This document shows, piece after piece, positions 33,893 through 42,529 of a stretch of 64,000 nucleotides of DNA. Within the stretch, counting starts at the first letter, position 1. Each line of letters begins with the position of its first letter. Both the position numbers and the translations under genes were made by a program. The stretch covers positions 620,001 through 684,000 of the forward strand of contig NZ_JABRWO010000001.1 in the NCBI RefSeq assembly GCF_013618625.1, given 5' to 3'. This DNA is from Bremerella alba. GTDB taxonomy: Bacteria; Planctomycetota; Planctomycetia; Pirellulales; Pirellulaceae. Under the pieces are notes generated by a model. The model did no database searches. It worked only from the letters and a program-made list of their open reading frames with translations, and was not told the origin of the DNA.

Positions 33893-34363
33893 ATGTTGCG
33901 ATCCATGCAGGACCATACGTCCCCCGGAAAATCTGGTTTACCCAAAGCTCACGCCGCTTGTGCCCTGGTTTGCTTTGCTGGCGCCCTAGTGACAGGGCTC
34001 GACTGGCCTACACCGGCCCCACAGCATGCGGCGGTGATGATGCCGGCGCTGGTAATATGGGGCATTGCGGTACTTTATCAATTCTTGCTGGCGGCAGGTC
34101 ATCTGCGAACGTCGATCTTGGATCATCAGCACCTGTTCAGCAGTAGCCATTACGAACGCCAGTCTGACCTGGGCTGGATTGTCGCCAACGTCGTGGTGCT
34201 GGTCGTTGTTGCTTTGTTTTATGTCCAGCGGTCGAATTCCATTCCCATTCTCACCGGCCAGACGACCACACTGGTCGCGCTGTTGGTCACGAGTCTCGTT
34301 TCTCTGGCCATTTGGAGCATTCGCTGGAAATTAACCCCTCGCAAGCCGAAAGCCGCTTCTTGA
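33893..34363 (+). CDS. Small multi-pass membrane protein, unknown function
   Basis: About 156 residues, with several possible starts close together (TTG, ATG, ATG); the middle ATG is chosen, though none has a strong ribosome site. Hydrophobic stretches at AACALVCFAGALVTGL, AVMMPALVIWGIAVLYQFLL, WIVANVVVLVVVALFYV and LVALLVTSLVSLAIWSI predict four membrane helices. No conserved motif is recognised. Its stop codon lies one base before the start of the iron-type binding protein gene, so the two are probably one operon. Confidence 0.65.
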   Translation: MLRSMQDHTSPGKSGLPKAHAACALVCFAGALVTGLDWPTPAPQHAAVMMPALVIWGIAVLYQFLLAAGHLRTSILDHQHLFSSSHYERQSDLGWIVANVVVLVVVALFYVQRSNSIPILTGQTTTLVALLVTSLVSLAIWSIRWKLTPRKPKAAS

Positions 34364-34364
34364 A

Positions 34365-35402
34365 ATGCTTGTTCCTGCCCGGCGAAGCTGCCTGTCTTTA
34401 CTCGTCCTTTCCCTTTGGATGGGCCTGACCGCGACCGCTTGCCGACCTGCGGCGCAGCAGGAGGTTGTCGTCTACACGGCGCTCGATCAGGAGTTCTCGG
34501 AGAGCCACTTCGATACCTTTCACAAGCAAACAGGCGTGGAGGTCGTCGCCAAGTACGATACCGAGGCCAACAAGACCGTCGGCCTGACCGAGGCGTTGCT
34601 GGCCGAGAAAGATCGTCCGCGATGCGATGTCTTCTGGAACAACGAGATCCTCAACACCTTGCGGCTGCAGAAAGCGGGCCTTCTCGCTGCGTATCAGCCC
34701 AAGCACCAGGACCAGTACCCTGCGTCGTTCCGTTCGGCCAACGGCTTCTGGTTTGGCTTCGCGGCTCGGGCACGCATTCTGCTTGTGAATACCGACCTTC
34801 TCGCCGAAGGAAAACGGCCCACGTCGGTCTTTGATCTTGCAGATGAAAAGTGGAAAGACCAAGGAGGCTACGCCAAGCCGATGTTCGGCACGACGGCCAC
34901 CCATGCGGCTGTCTTGTTTGCAGAACTGGGGGAAGATCGCGCCAAGGAGTTCTTCACGCAGCTGCAGAGTTACGCCAAGATGCTGCCAGGCAACAAGCAA
35001 GTCGCTCAGGCAGTTTCCCGTGGCGAAATCGCTTTCGGCCTGACCGACACGGACGATGCGATGGTCGAAATTCAATCGGGGCGGCCGGTCACGATCGTAT
35101 ATCCCGATCAAGCAGACGACGGGCTCGGAACGCTCTTCATTCCCAACACGTTGGCCATCATCCAAGGTGGCCCCAACCCCGAGGCCGCCCGGCAGCTGGT
35201 CGATACGCTACTTTCAGCCGAAGTGGAAACCACGTTGGCGCGTGGGCCCAGCGCCCAGATCCCCTTGAACACGCAATTGGATATCCCACTTCAGGTCGAG
35301 TCCCCCAAGACCATTCGGGCGATGGAGGTCGACTGGGAAGCCTCGGTCGACCAATGGGATAATGCCGCCGAGTTTTTGCGTGAGAAGATCTTAACGAACT
35401 AG
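34365..35402 (+). CDS. Iron(III)-type ABC transporter substrate-binding lipoprotein (orphan)
   Basis: 345 residues; lipobox at LTATAC. The Fbp/thiamine-type periplasmic binding fold is visible: VVVYTALDQEFSESHFDTFH, YDTEANKTVGLTEALLAEKD, RCDVFWNNEILNTLRLQKAG, FGFAARARILLVNTDLL and AFGLTDTDDAMVEIQSGRPV. These match ferric-ion-binding proteins of ABC importers. No permease or ATPase gene is nearby; the upstream partner is a four-helix membrane protein that does not look like an ABC permease. The 3' end overlaps the convergent helicase gene by four bases, so it has no room for its own terminator. Confidence 0.9.
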   Translation: MLVPARRSCLSLLVLSLWMGLTATACRPAAQQEVVVYTALDQEFSESHFDTFHKQTGVEVVAKYDTEANKTVGLTEALLAEKDRPRCDVFWNNEILNTLRLQKAGLLAAYQPKHQDQYPASFRSANGFWFGFAARARILLVNTDLLAEGKRPTSVFDLADEKWKDQGGYAKPMFGTTATHAAVLFAELGEDRAKEFFTQLQSYAKMLPGNKQVAQAVSRGEIAFGLTDTDDAMVEIQSGRPVTIVYPDQADDGLGTLFIPNTLAIIQGGPNPEAARQLVDTLLSAEVETTLARGPSAQIPLNTQLDIPLQVESPKTIRAMEVDWEASVDQWDNAAEFLREKILTN

Positions 35403-36670
35403 AGTGCCCGGCGGTGGCGACGACGAGGCGTCTTCTTGGGTGGCTCTTTCTTCTCTTCTTCGGCTTCCTTCTGCGCACCGTCCACATCGCGAGCGTGGGT
35501 CGGTCCGGTTTGTACCGACGTTTTGACGTACGGATCGAAACCTTCGATTTCGTCGCGAATGAGCAGCTTATCGATCCGAATTTCGATCCGCGTTAGCTGG
35601 TTGCCTTCCTCAGGGGTAACAAAGGTGTAAGCGACCCCTTCCTTGCCCATTCGACCGGTACGGCCTACGCGGTGGACGTAGTCATCGGAGTATTCCGGCA
35701 CGTCATAGTTCACAATCAGCGTCACGTCCGAGATATCGATCCCGCGGCCCACCACGTCGGTGGCGATTAAGATGCGATACTTGTTGGCTTTAAAATCGCT
35801 GATGGTGCGGTTTCGGGCGCCTTGCTGCAAGTCACCGTGGATGCAGCGGACCATCTTGGTCTTTTTCTGCAGGCGTTGGAAAAGCTTTTCCGTGCCGCGT
35901 TTGGTGCGGCAGAAGACGATGCACTTGGTGGGCTGCTCGCGGCGAAGCAGCCGGACCAGCAGTTCCATCTTCTTGGGCCCATCGACGGTAAAGTAATGCT
36001 GCTCGATCGTGTCGGCCGAGATGTTTGTCGGTGAGAAGTCGACCTTCACCGGATCGTGCATGTAACGCGTGGCCAGACGTTCGATCGGAGGTGGCACGGT
36101 AGCACTAAGCAGCATCGTCTGGCGATCTTCGGGACAGCGCCGCAAGATCTTCTCGATGTCGGGCCGAAAACCGATATCGAGCATTCGATCGGCTTCGTCC
36201 AGCACGACCACGCTCAGGTTATCGAACGAGAGCGATTTCCGGGTCATATGATCGATGACTCGGCCTGGGGTTCCGACCACGATATCAGGGTTTCGCTTGA
36301 GCTTGTCCATTTGCCCTTTGATGGGCTTGCCGCCATAAATAGCGACCGTTTGAATGCTCATCCCTTTGGAAAGCTTGGCGATCTCGTCACGTACCTGGAC
36401 GGCCAATTCACGGGTAGGCACCAGGATGAGCGCGTGCGGCCCTTTTCCGGAAGGGAGCGTTTCAATGATGGGGATACCAAACGCGGCCGTCTTGCCGGTA
36501 CCGGTCCGGGCCTGACCGAGGATATCTTTCCCTTCTAAGGCCAGCGGAATGACCCCGGCTTGAATCGGCGAGGGGACCTCGTAACGGGCCTCTTTTAGCG
36601 CCGCGAGCATCTTTTCGGACAGATCGAGGTCGGTGAATCGTTTTTCGGGGGATTCTTCAGTGGTCGACAA
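35399..36670 (-). CDS. DEAD-box ATP-dependent RNA helicase
   Basis: 423 residues with the full motif set: Q-motif region YEVPSPIQAGVIP, motif I ARTGTGKT (residues 54-61), PTRELAVQV, DEADRM as a DEAD-box motif II, SAT, DVVGRGIDI and HRVGRTGRMG. The short basic C-terminus (KKTPRRRHRR) suggests RNA binding. RhlE/CshA-like helicases unwind rRNA and mRNA and often act in cold adaptation and RNA decay. The start is TTG: a TGA lies two codons upstream and the next Met is inside the first conserved helix. The 446-bp leader upstream has hairpins, fitting 5'-UTR control, an inference. Confidence 0.95.
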   Translation of the reverse strand: MSTTEESPEKRFTDLDLSEKMLAALKEARYEVPSPIQAGVIPLALEGKDILGQARTGTGKTAAFGIPIIETLPSGKGPHALILVPTRELAVQVRDEIAKLSKGMSIQTVAIYGGKPIKGQMDKLKRNPDIVVGTPGRVIDHMTRKSLSFDNLSVVVLDEADRMLDIGFRPDIEKILRRCPEDRQTMLLSATVPPPIERLATRYMHDPVKVDFSPTNISADTIEQHYFTVDGPKKMELLVRLLRREQPTKCIVFCRTKRGTEKLFQRLQKKTKMVRCIHGDLQQGARNRTISDFKANKYRILIATDVVGRGIDISDVTLIVNYDVPEYSDDYVHRVGRTGRMGKEGVAYTFVTPEEGNQLTRIEIRIDKLLIRDEIEGFDPYVKTSVQTGPTHARDVDGAQKEAEEEKKEPPKKTPRRRHRRAL

Positions 36671-36978
36671 GGCTCAGACCGTTTCTGGATAGGACGTCTA
36701 AGGAGGAGCAAGACGTCGTTGGTGTCGTCGGCGGTTTCTATCGCAGGTCCTAACCGACTGAGCATGGCTACCACTTGTCAGCCCCAAGGGGGCGACCGCT
36801 AATTGATAACGATCGCTCCATCGGGGCCGGCACCGGGTGATGCTATGCCGCTGGTTGGGAACAATAAGCTGCTGCTACCGCATGCTCTGCATTAAAACAA
36901 TAAGCCCTAACGATAATGTACAAACGGCGATAGGACAATCGAGCGTGCCCCTCAGAAGTTCCGTATGCGCAAACAAAT
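36671..36978. other. Leader region of the helicase gene, no gene seen
   Basis: About 300 bases without a coding-like frame, between the helicase start and a long hairpin. It probably contains the helicase promoter and 5' leader. I see no strong stem-loop in it beyond short imperfect ones. Confidence 0.45.
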
Positions 36979-37029
36979 AGGCCGAACCTCTAGCTCGTAG
37001 GAAGATCCTACGGGACAAAGGTCCGGCCT
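36979..37029 (-). terminator. Long two-part hairpin between the H1-like gene and the helicase
   Basis: Outer arms AGGCCGAACCT and AGGTCCGGCCT pair with one mismatch. An inner CGTAGGA-AGA-TCCTACG stem sits within them. It could be a second terminator for the H1-like gene, part of the helicase leader, or an independent small RNA. A T-run is present on both sides only weakly. Confidence 0.5.
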
Positions 37030-37073
37030 TTCTCGTCGTTATATGCCAGGCCACCTCGGGGGGGACCTCGTCG

Positions 37074-37109
37074 AAAAAAACCAGATCGGCCGAGTAAGGA
37101 CCTCGGCCG
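37074..37109 (-). terminator. Intrinsic terminator of the H1-like gene
   Basis: CGGCCGAG and CTCGGCCG form an 8-bp stem with a 7-base loop; on the minus strand it is followed shortly by seven Ts. It lies eight bases beyond the stop codon. Confidence 0.85.
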
Positions 37110-37116
37110 TCAGCCG

Positions 37117-37407
37117 TTAGGTGGCCGGAGTTGCCGGAGCAGCGGCAGTCTTCTTAGTGGTTCTTTTCTTAGCAGCTTTTTTAGGCGAAGCGGCTTTCTT
37201 AGGTGCTGCGGTCTTCTTGGCGGCCTTCTTAGGCGAAGCTTTCTTCGCGGCAGCCTTCTTTACCGTCTTCTTCGCGGCCTTCTTGGGGGAGGCCTTCTTG
37301 GCAGCAGCTTTTTTGACCGTCTTCTTAGCAGCCTTCTTAGGCGAAGCCTTTTTGGTGGTTGCTTTCTTGGCGGTCTTCTTCGGTGCAGCTTTCTTCTTGG
37401 TTGCCAT
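37117..37407 (-). CDS. Lysine/alanine-rich histone H1-like DNA-binding protein
   Basis: 96 residues, about half Lys and Ala, built on an 18-residue unit KKASPKKAAKKTVKKAAA present twice in perfect tandem and continued by degenerate units. Such SPKK/AAKK tails are the hallmark of H1-like bacterial chromatin proteins (HctB/Hc2 type, and C-terminal tails of HU-like proteins). There is no globular domain. It should bind DNA non-specifically by charge and could compact the nucleoid, which is unusually condensed in planctomycetes; that link is an inference. It has its own promoter region upstream and a terminator downstream. Confidence 0.88.
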   Translation of the reverse strand: MATKKKAAPKKTAKKATTKKASPKKAAKKTVKKAAAKKASPKKAAKKTVKKAAAKKASPKKAAKKTAAPKKAASPKKAAKKRTTKKTAAAPATPAT

Positions 37408-37972
37408 CGTTAAGTGGGCTCCTCAAGATTCTATGCCCGGGGTTTTTATAGAAAGAACTTTCGGGGCATCACAAAAGTCCTCTCGAATCTGCTTAGGCAG
37501 CTATGCCGAACTCTCGCACGCATGCAAGAGATTGAACATCCATTTTCATCCGTCCGAATGCATGGCAGATTCGATTGGGACCATGGCGATCAGGTCGCTG
37601 TATCCCTTTTCGACTCGGCATCCTCGCGGGATTTTTCAAGCCGGAGTTTTTCAGTATGTCATCGCTTCAACGCGTCACCAAACTGCCTAAACGACGTGAG
37701 GCAATGACAGAAAAACTACATCTCGCAAATTGAATCAACTTTGCCTTTCTTTCGTCAAGGTGAATTATCGAACCTCGAATCGAAATTGTTCAGAAAAACT
37801 TCATCACCCATGGCACACTTCCTGGAAATACTTGCCTATCACCTTCGCGCGCTGATCCGATGCGAACCACCGCATCCTGCGTTGATGGTGGTCGCGACAG
37901 GACGCGTTGCCCTTTAAACTAGTAGATGGACCAGGTTGTTGTCCGCCGTTCATCTATGCGAAAGTGAAGTCC
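37408..37972. other. 565-bp gap with no convincing gene
   Basis: This separates the divergent H1-like and HEAT-protein genes. Several short frames occur but none has a ribosome site plus coding-like composition. The H1-like gene's promoter is presumably at the left end. No strong hairpin or repeat was noticed. Confidence 0.45.
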
Positions 37973-39565
37973 ATGTCGGATCGATTGAATGCCGTCCTCA
38001 GTGGCTGGCTGGAAGGAGATCAAACACTCGAAGGATTGGTCGCCCATAAGGAAGCGTTGCTCTGGATCCTGAGCGCCGAAGAGCTAGAACTCTCGGGTAT
38101 TTTGCGGTTTTTAGAGGCCGTGCCGCCTGAGATTACCGACGCTCAAAGGCGTTTTCTCGATCGCGTTTTGAACCTCCTGGCGATCCGCTTGCGCGACGTC
38201 GAAGACCTCGAAGCGGACGATCTCAATCGCATCGCCGCCGCCTATCGCAAGTGGGGCACGCCGCATCGCATGGGGCATCTACTGCTCGCGTTGTTATCGG
38301 CTACCGGCAGCGAGGCGTCGCTCGAAAGGTTCGCTGAGTTGATCGTTGAACAACCACCTTCCAATTCCAACGCTGCGGCAATTGCCTTTGTTCCCCTTTT
38401 GCGCCAAGACGATCTGCCGACCGAGACACTTTTTCCAAAATTGTTGGAAGCGCTGTCGCATCTCTCGGTCGCCTCGTTGGTGTTGGACCTGGCCAACTAC
38501 GTCACCCGGCAAGGCATGGTCGACAAGCACCCAGCATCCGACCGCGTCGATGCGTTGGGCGAACTATTCTCGGGTTTGATCGCGCGGCTTTCCAAGTTTG
38601 AAGCCGAGCCGCCCAAAGATGCCAAAGACTTCGCCGCCGCTAAGGTAGCCGTCACCGAGGCAACCTCCATTGCATTGGCCATCTGCGATGCATTTGCCCT
38701 CATCGGCGATGACAAGGCCGTCGGTAAACTCAAGACAGCACTGGACTTAAAACATAGAAAACTTCGCGCGGACGCCGCCATTGCCTTGGCCAAACTGGGC
38801 AACGAAGAAGGCAAAGAGCTGCTGATCGAGTTGGCCGGAGAGCCTGTCTGCCGGCCCCGCGTGCTGGTCGTGGCGGAAGAACTGGACATGCTCGCAAAGA
38901 TTCCGTCCGAGCATCAAACCGAGCAAGCCCAAGTCGAAGGAGAGCTCGCCGCGTGGTTGGCGATGGATACGCAGTTCGGCATGCCGCCGCATGAGGTACA
39001 GCAGGTCGATAGCCGCACGCTCGGCTGGCCTGGGTTTGAACAGGCTCAGCAATGTCACTTGATTCAGTACGCCTATCACATGCCTGGCGGAACATTTCAA
39101 AGCGTGGGCATTGTGGGACCAGTGATCCAAAGCTTCGCGGTCGATCTGGGCTCGCTCCCACTGCCGGACATCTACGCGGCATTTGCCGGCTGGCAGGCCG
39201 ATCATCCGGAAGTCTTCGAGGTCGAGCCAGATAAGTGGCAGCCCAATCAACACGAACTGGCCAACAGTTTGCTGCAGCGTGTGGCCAGCGAAGGCTACGA
39301 AACGCCCCAACCGGCCATGCTAGGCTTCTTCTTCGGTGATGTGCGGCTGATAGCGGCCACCCGGCGTGACGGCCAGCCTGGTACAGCCATCGCAGACCTC
39401 CGCAACACGACCTTCTACCCTGCCGGAGAAAGCCGACACCCCATCAGCCCCCGCGAAGCGTACTACATCCACGCTGGCCGCGAATATTTACAGGCTTTTA
39501 ACAAAGATCGACCTGAGTGGGTCTCGCTGCACGAGAGCTTGGGGGACAAGGAAGAAGCCGAGTAG
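37973..39565 (+). CDS. HEAT-repeat protein with C-terminal unknown domain
   Basis: 530 residues from an ATG; an in-frame TTG 22 codons earlier gives an unlikely Cys/Pro-rich start. The N-terminal ~330 residues are paired helices of HEAT type (AERLTEL-like units such as LRADAAIALAKLGNEEGKEL). From about 370 there is a beta-rich domain with YHMPGGTFQSVGIVGPVIQSF and LGFFFGDVRLIAATR, unknown to me, possibly a conserved planctomycete module. There is no signal peptide, so it is cytosolic. The role is unknown; a regulatory scaffold is a guess. Confidence 0.75.
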   Translation: MSDRLNAVLSGWLEGDQTLEGLVAHKEALLWILSAEELELSGILRFLEAVPPEITDAQRRFLDRVLNLLAIRLRDVEDLEADDLNRIAAAYRKWGTPHRMGHLLLALLSATGSEASLERFAELIVEQPPSNSNAAAIAFVPLLRQDDLPTETLFPKLLEALSHLSVASLVLDLANYVTRQGMVDKHPASDRVDALGELFSGLIARLSKFEAEPPKDAKDFAAAKVAVTEATSIALAICDAFALIGDDKAVGKLKTALDLKHRKLRADAAIALAKLGNEEGKELLIELAGEPVCRPRVLVVAEELDMLAKIPSEHQTEQAQVEGELAAWLAMDTQFGMPPHEVQQVDSRTLGWPGFEQAQQCHLIQYAYHMPGGTFQSVGIVGPVIQSFAVDLGSLPLPDIYAAFAGWQADHPEVFEVEPDKWQPNQHELANSLLQRVASEGYETPQPAMLGFFFGDVRLIAATRRDGQPGTAIADLRNTTFYPAGESRHPISPREAYYIHAGREYLQAFNKDRPEWVSLHESLGDKEEAE

Positions 39566-39663
39566 GGTCCTCTTTGCAGTCGCGGCAGTACTTTTCTCTG
39601 GTCCCCTCGCCCCTGCGGGGAGAGGGTTTGGGGCGAACCCGGTACCTGCTTCTTCAACCCTCA

Positions 39664-39700
39664 CTTGTTCCCTCTCCCTTGGGAAGGGAGAGGGAACAAG
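39664..39700. terminator. Perfect 17-bp hairpin between convergent genes
   Basis: CTTGTTCCCTCTCCCTT and its exact complement flank a three-base loop. Without long T-runs it resembles a REP-like intergenic hairpin. About 60 bases upstream, CCCCTCGCCCCTGCGGGGAG is a second, smaller palindromic piece of the same kind. It separates the HEAT gene from the aminotransferase gene. Confidence 0.75.
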
Positions 39701-39705
39701 ATGAT

Positions 39706-40899
39706 CTAGCTCGTCACCTTCTTGATGCCTTCACAGAGGCGGTCGACGTTGGCTTCGCTGATGCCAGCCACGTTGATGCGACCGGAACCGACGATGTAAA
39801 TGCTCATCTCGCTGCGGAGTTGGTCGACCTGCATCTGGTTTAGGCCTGAGAAGCTGAACATGCCGTTCTGCTGCTGGATGAAGGAAAAATCCTGGTCGAT
39901 GCCGCAGGCCGAGATCTTGTCGACAAACAGCTTGCGAATGCCGTTGATGCGATTACGCATGTGGGCCAGCTCTTCTTCCCACATCGTGCGGAGCGAATCG
40001 TCGGTGAGAACCGTCTCGACAACCGCAGCACCATGCGTGGGCGGGTTCGAGTAGTTCGAGCGGATCACCTTCTTCATCTGGCTCAGCACTGCGATAGCTT
40101 CCGCCTGGCCAGGGGCAACCGCCGTCAAGGCACCTACACGTTCGTTATACAAGCCGAAATTCTTGCTAAAACTGCTGCAGATGAGCATCTCTTGCCCAGA
40201 CCGGGCAATCTCGCGGAGGCCGGATGCGTCTTCGCTGAGACCTTCGCCGAAGCCTTGGTAGGCGAAGTCCAGCAGCGGCAGTAGTTCTTTTTCCTGGATC
40301 AGGTCGGCGATTGTTTTCCACTGCTGGGGCGTCGGATCGATGCCGGTCGGGTTGTGGCAGCAGCCATGCAGCAGGACCACGTCTCCCTTGTCGGCCCCCT
40401 TCAAAGCGCTGAGCATGCCGTCGAAATCGAGACCATTGGTCGCCTTGTTGAAGTAGGCATACGTTTTCAACGGAACGCCAGCGGCCGTGAAGATATTGGG
40501 GTGGTTAGGCCAGGTAGGTTGGCTGAGCCACAACGACGCACCGGGGAAGTTGGCCGCAATGAAGTCGCCGGCCACACGCAGCGCACCGGTACCGCCGGGC
40601 GTTTGCACGGTGACCGCACGATTGGTGGTGACCACTTCATGCTCGGTGCCAAAGAGCAACGATCGGACGGCGCTGTTGTAGCTGGCCCGACCATCGATTG
40701 GCAGGTAGCTTTTGGTGCTCTCCGTCTCCAGCAAGCGTTTCTCGGCTTCCTTCACGCACTTAAGGACCGGCGTTCCCCCTTTTTCGTCTTTGTAAACGCC
40801 CACGCTCAGGTTGATCTTTTCGGGGCTTGGATCGTTGCGGAAGGCTTCATTAAGACCCAAGATTGCGTCAGGGGGAGCCGTTTCGACGTGCTGGAACAT
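39706..40899 (-). CDS. Class I aromatic/aspartate aminotransferase
   Basis: 397 residues from MFQHVET, with GGAAG just upstream; an in-frame Met 12 codons earlier lacks this. AspC/TyrB-type blocks are present: PPDAILGLNEAFRND, KINLSVGVYKDE, VQTPGGTGALRVAGDF, HGCCHNPTGIDPTPQQW, LDFAYQGFGEG, the PLP-binding lysine in CSSFSKNFGLYNERVG and a closing arginine region (YIVGSGRINVAGI). PLP-dependent transfer of amino groups among aspartate, glutamate and aromatic amino acids; aspartate versus aromatic preference cannot be settled from sequence. Confidence 0.95.
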   Translation of the reverse strand: MFQHVETAPPDAILGLNEAFRNDPSPEKINLSVGVYKDEKGGTPVLKCVKEAEKRLLETESTKSYLPIDGRASYNSAVRSLLFGTEHEVVTTNRAVTVQTPGGTGALRVAGDFIAANFPGASLWLSQPTWPNHPNIFTAAGVPLKTYAYFNKATNGLDFDGMLSALKGADKGDVVLLHGCCHNPTGIDPTPQQWKTIADLIQEKELLPLLDFAYQGFGEGLSEDASGLREIARSGQEMLICSSFSKNFGLYNERVGALTAVAPGQAEAIAVLSQMKKVIRSNYSNPPTHGAAVVETVLTDDSLRTMWEEELAHMRNRINGIRKLFVDKISACGIDQDFSFIQQQNGMFSFSGLNQMQVDQLRSEMSIYIVGSGRINVAGISEANVDRLCEGIKKVTS

Positions 40900-41254
40900 A
40901 CTCTTCCATGGGGTAAAAGGGGCAGAAGCAACCAAACGCGTTCATTTTACGAGATGCCAGGGCCGTCTAAAAGTTCGCCAAGGCGTCCGAAAAGTACCAA
41001 ACATGAAAAAATGCAGCCGATTCTTCGCCGACCTGCCCCTTTAACGGGGTGAATTTCCAGCCCAAACCGATCATAATGGTAAGCTTCACCCTTCCTCGCG
41101 ATGCCTGCCTGGTTTGTTCCCTCCTGAATTTGTGGAACTGGTCGTAGCGAATCAACGAGCCCATGCGGCCCGATGACGCTCCATTATTGCCAGGTCATTC
41201 ATAGGCAGCGCGAAGAATTGATTATTTGCCTCTCGATTGGAAAGAAACTCAAAG
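40900..41254. other. 355-bp divergent promoter region, no gene seen
   Basis: It lies between the divergent aminotransferase and inositol-phosphate-synthase-like genes. Short frames lack ribosome sites. GGAAAGAAA before the right-hand ATG is that gene's ribosome site. No repeats or strong hairpins were noticed. Confidence 0.45.
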
Positions 41255-42457
41255 ATGGCAGGCTCGCGCACCGGGATCTGGCTGATTGGCGCTAAAGGCG
41301 GCGTCGCCACCACCACCATTGTTGGACTGCTCGCGCTGAAGAAGGGCCTGACCGAGAACGTCGGCCTGGTCAGCGAACTAAAGCAGTTTGATCATTTGGA
41401 TTTGGCCGACTGGAATAACATCGTCATCGGCGGCCACGATATTCGCGACGTCAGCTTGCTCGACGAAGCCTACAAGATGGTCTTCGAGAGCCGGGCCATC
41501 GACGGCCGGCTGGTTGAAAAGCTCAAGGACGACCTGACCTCGCTCGATGCCAACATTCACGACGGCACGCTATATAACGCCGGCAAGAAGATCACCGAGT
41601 TCGCCCACGCCAAGTTGCAAGCACTTCAAGAAACGCCTCGCGAAGCGGTTGATCGTTTGAAGGGGCATATCGCCGACTTTGCAAAAGCCAACAGCCTGGA
41701 CAATGTGGTTGTGGTGAACGTCTCTTCGACCGAGCCCTCGGTCGATGGCGAGTTGTTCCCGAAGACCTGGAAAGAGCTTGAGTCGCAGCTATCGACCAGC
41801 GATTGCAAGCTGCCAGCCAGTTCGCTGTATGGCATTATGGCGCTGGAACTCGGTTACCCGTTCATCAACTTCACGCCATCGCTGGGCACGGCGATTGATG
41901 CCCTGGACGACCTGGCCAAGTCGAACAGTACCTGTCACATGGGGCACGACGGCAAGACAGGCGAAACGCTCCTGAAAAGCACGCTCGCCCCCATGTTTGC
42001 TAACCGTAACTTCAAAGTGATGAGTTGGGTCGGGCACAACATCTTTGGCAACATGGACGCCAAGGTGCTAGACGATCCAGAGAACAAGAAGACCAAAGCG
42101 GTCAGCAAAGATCGCCTGCTCAGCAAGATCTTCGGCTACACGCCGCAAACGCTAGTCACCATCGAAAACATCGACAGCATGGGAGACTGGAAGACGGCCT
42201 GGGATCACATCCACTTCCAAGGCTTTTTGGGCACGCCGATGGTCATGCAGTTCATCTGGCAAGGAGCCGACTCACTGCTGGCCGCCCCGTTGGTGATCGA
42301 CCTGGCCCGCTTCGGCGACTTGGCCAAACGCCAGGGATGCACCGGCCTGCAACCGCAACTCTCGTGCTTCTTCAAGTCGCCACTGGGGACCGAAGAAAAC
42401 GACTTCGCCAAGCAGTTTCAGATGCTCGAAGCATGGACGGAGTCGATTAAGAGCTAA
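41255..42457 (+). CDS. Inositol-3-phosphate synthase-like protein
   Basis: 400 residues from an ATG; a TTG six codons earlier is rejected. The NAD-binding loop IWLIGAKGGVATTTIVGLLA and the catalytic region STCHMGHDGKTGETLLKSTL, NRNFKVMSWVGHNIFGNMDA match the myo-inositol-1-phosphate synthase family in order, and the length is close to the actinobacterial/archaeal type. The enzyme makes inositol 3-phosphate from glucose 6-phosphate with NAD+. The family-typical lysines cannot all be checked by eye. The nearest planctomycete use would be inositol phospholipids or compatible solutes; this is inference. Confidence 0.88.
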   Translation: MAGSRTGIWLIGAKGGVATTTIVGLLALKKGLTENVGLVSELKQFDHLDLADWNNIVIGGHDIRDVSLLDEAYKMVFESRAIDGRLVEKLKDDLTSLDANIHDGTLYNAGKKITEFAHAKLQALQETPREAVDRLKGHIADFAKANSLDNVVVVNVSSTEPSVDGELFPKTWKELESQLSTSDCKLPASSLYGIMALELGYPFINFTPSLGTAIDALDDLAKSNSTCHMGHDGKTGETLLKSTLAPMFANRNFKVMSWVGHNIFGNMDAKVLDDPENKKTKAVSKDRLLSKIFGYTPQTLVTIENIDSMGDWKTAWDHIHFQGFLGTPMVMQFIWQGADSLLAAPLVIDLARFGDLAKRQGCTGLQPQLSCFFKSPLGTEENDFAKQFQMLEAWTESIKS

Positions 42458-42466
42458 CGACTCTAA

Positions 42467-42513
42467 AGCCCTGTAAGGGCGGTAGATAATAGCCAGGGGC
42501 GCGAAGCCCCTGG
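42467..42513. repeat. Two-hairpin REP-like intergenic element
   Basis: GCCCT-GTA-AGGGC and CCAGGGGC-GCGAA-GCCCCTGG are separated by GGTAGATAATAG. I recall similar AGGGGCGG...ATAATAGCCAGGGG elements as common between genes in planctomycetes; I cannot verify this here. It lies between convergent genes and may also terminate transcription. Confidence 0.7.
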
Positions 42514-42529
42514 TAGAGAACTTAAGAAC

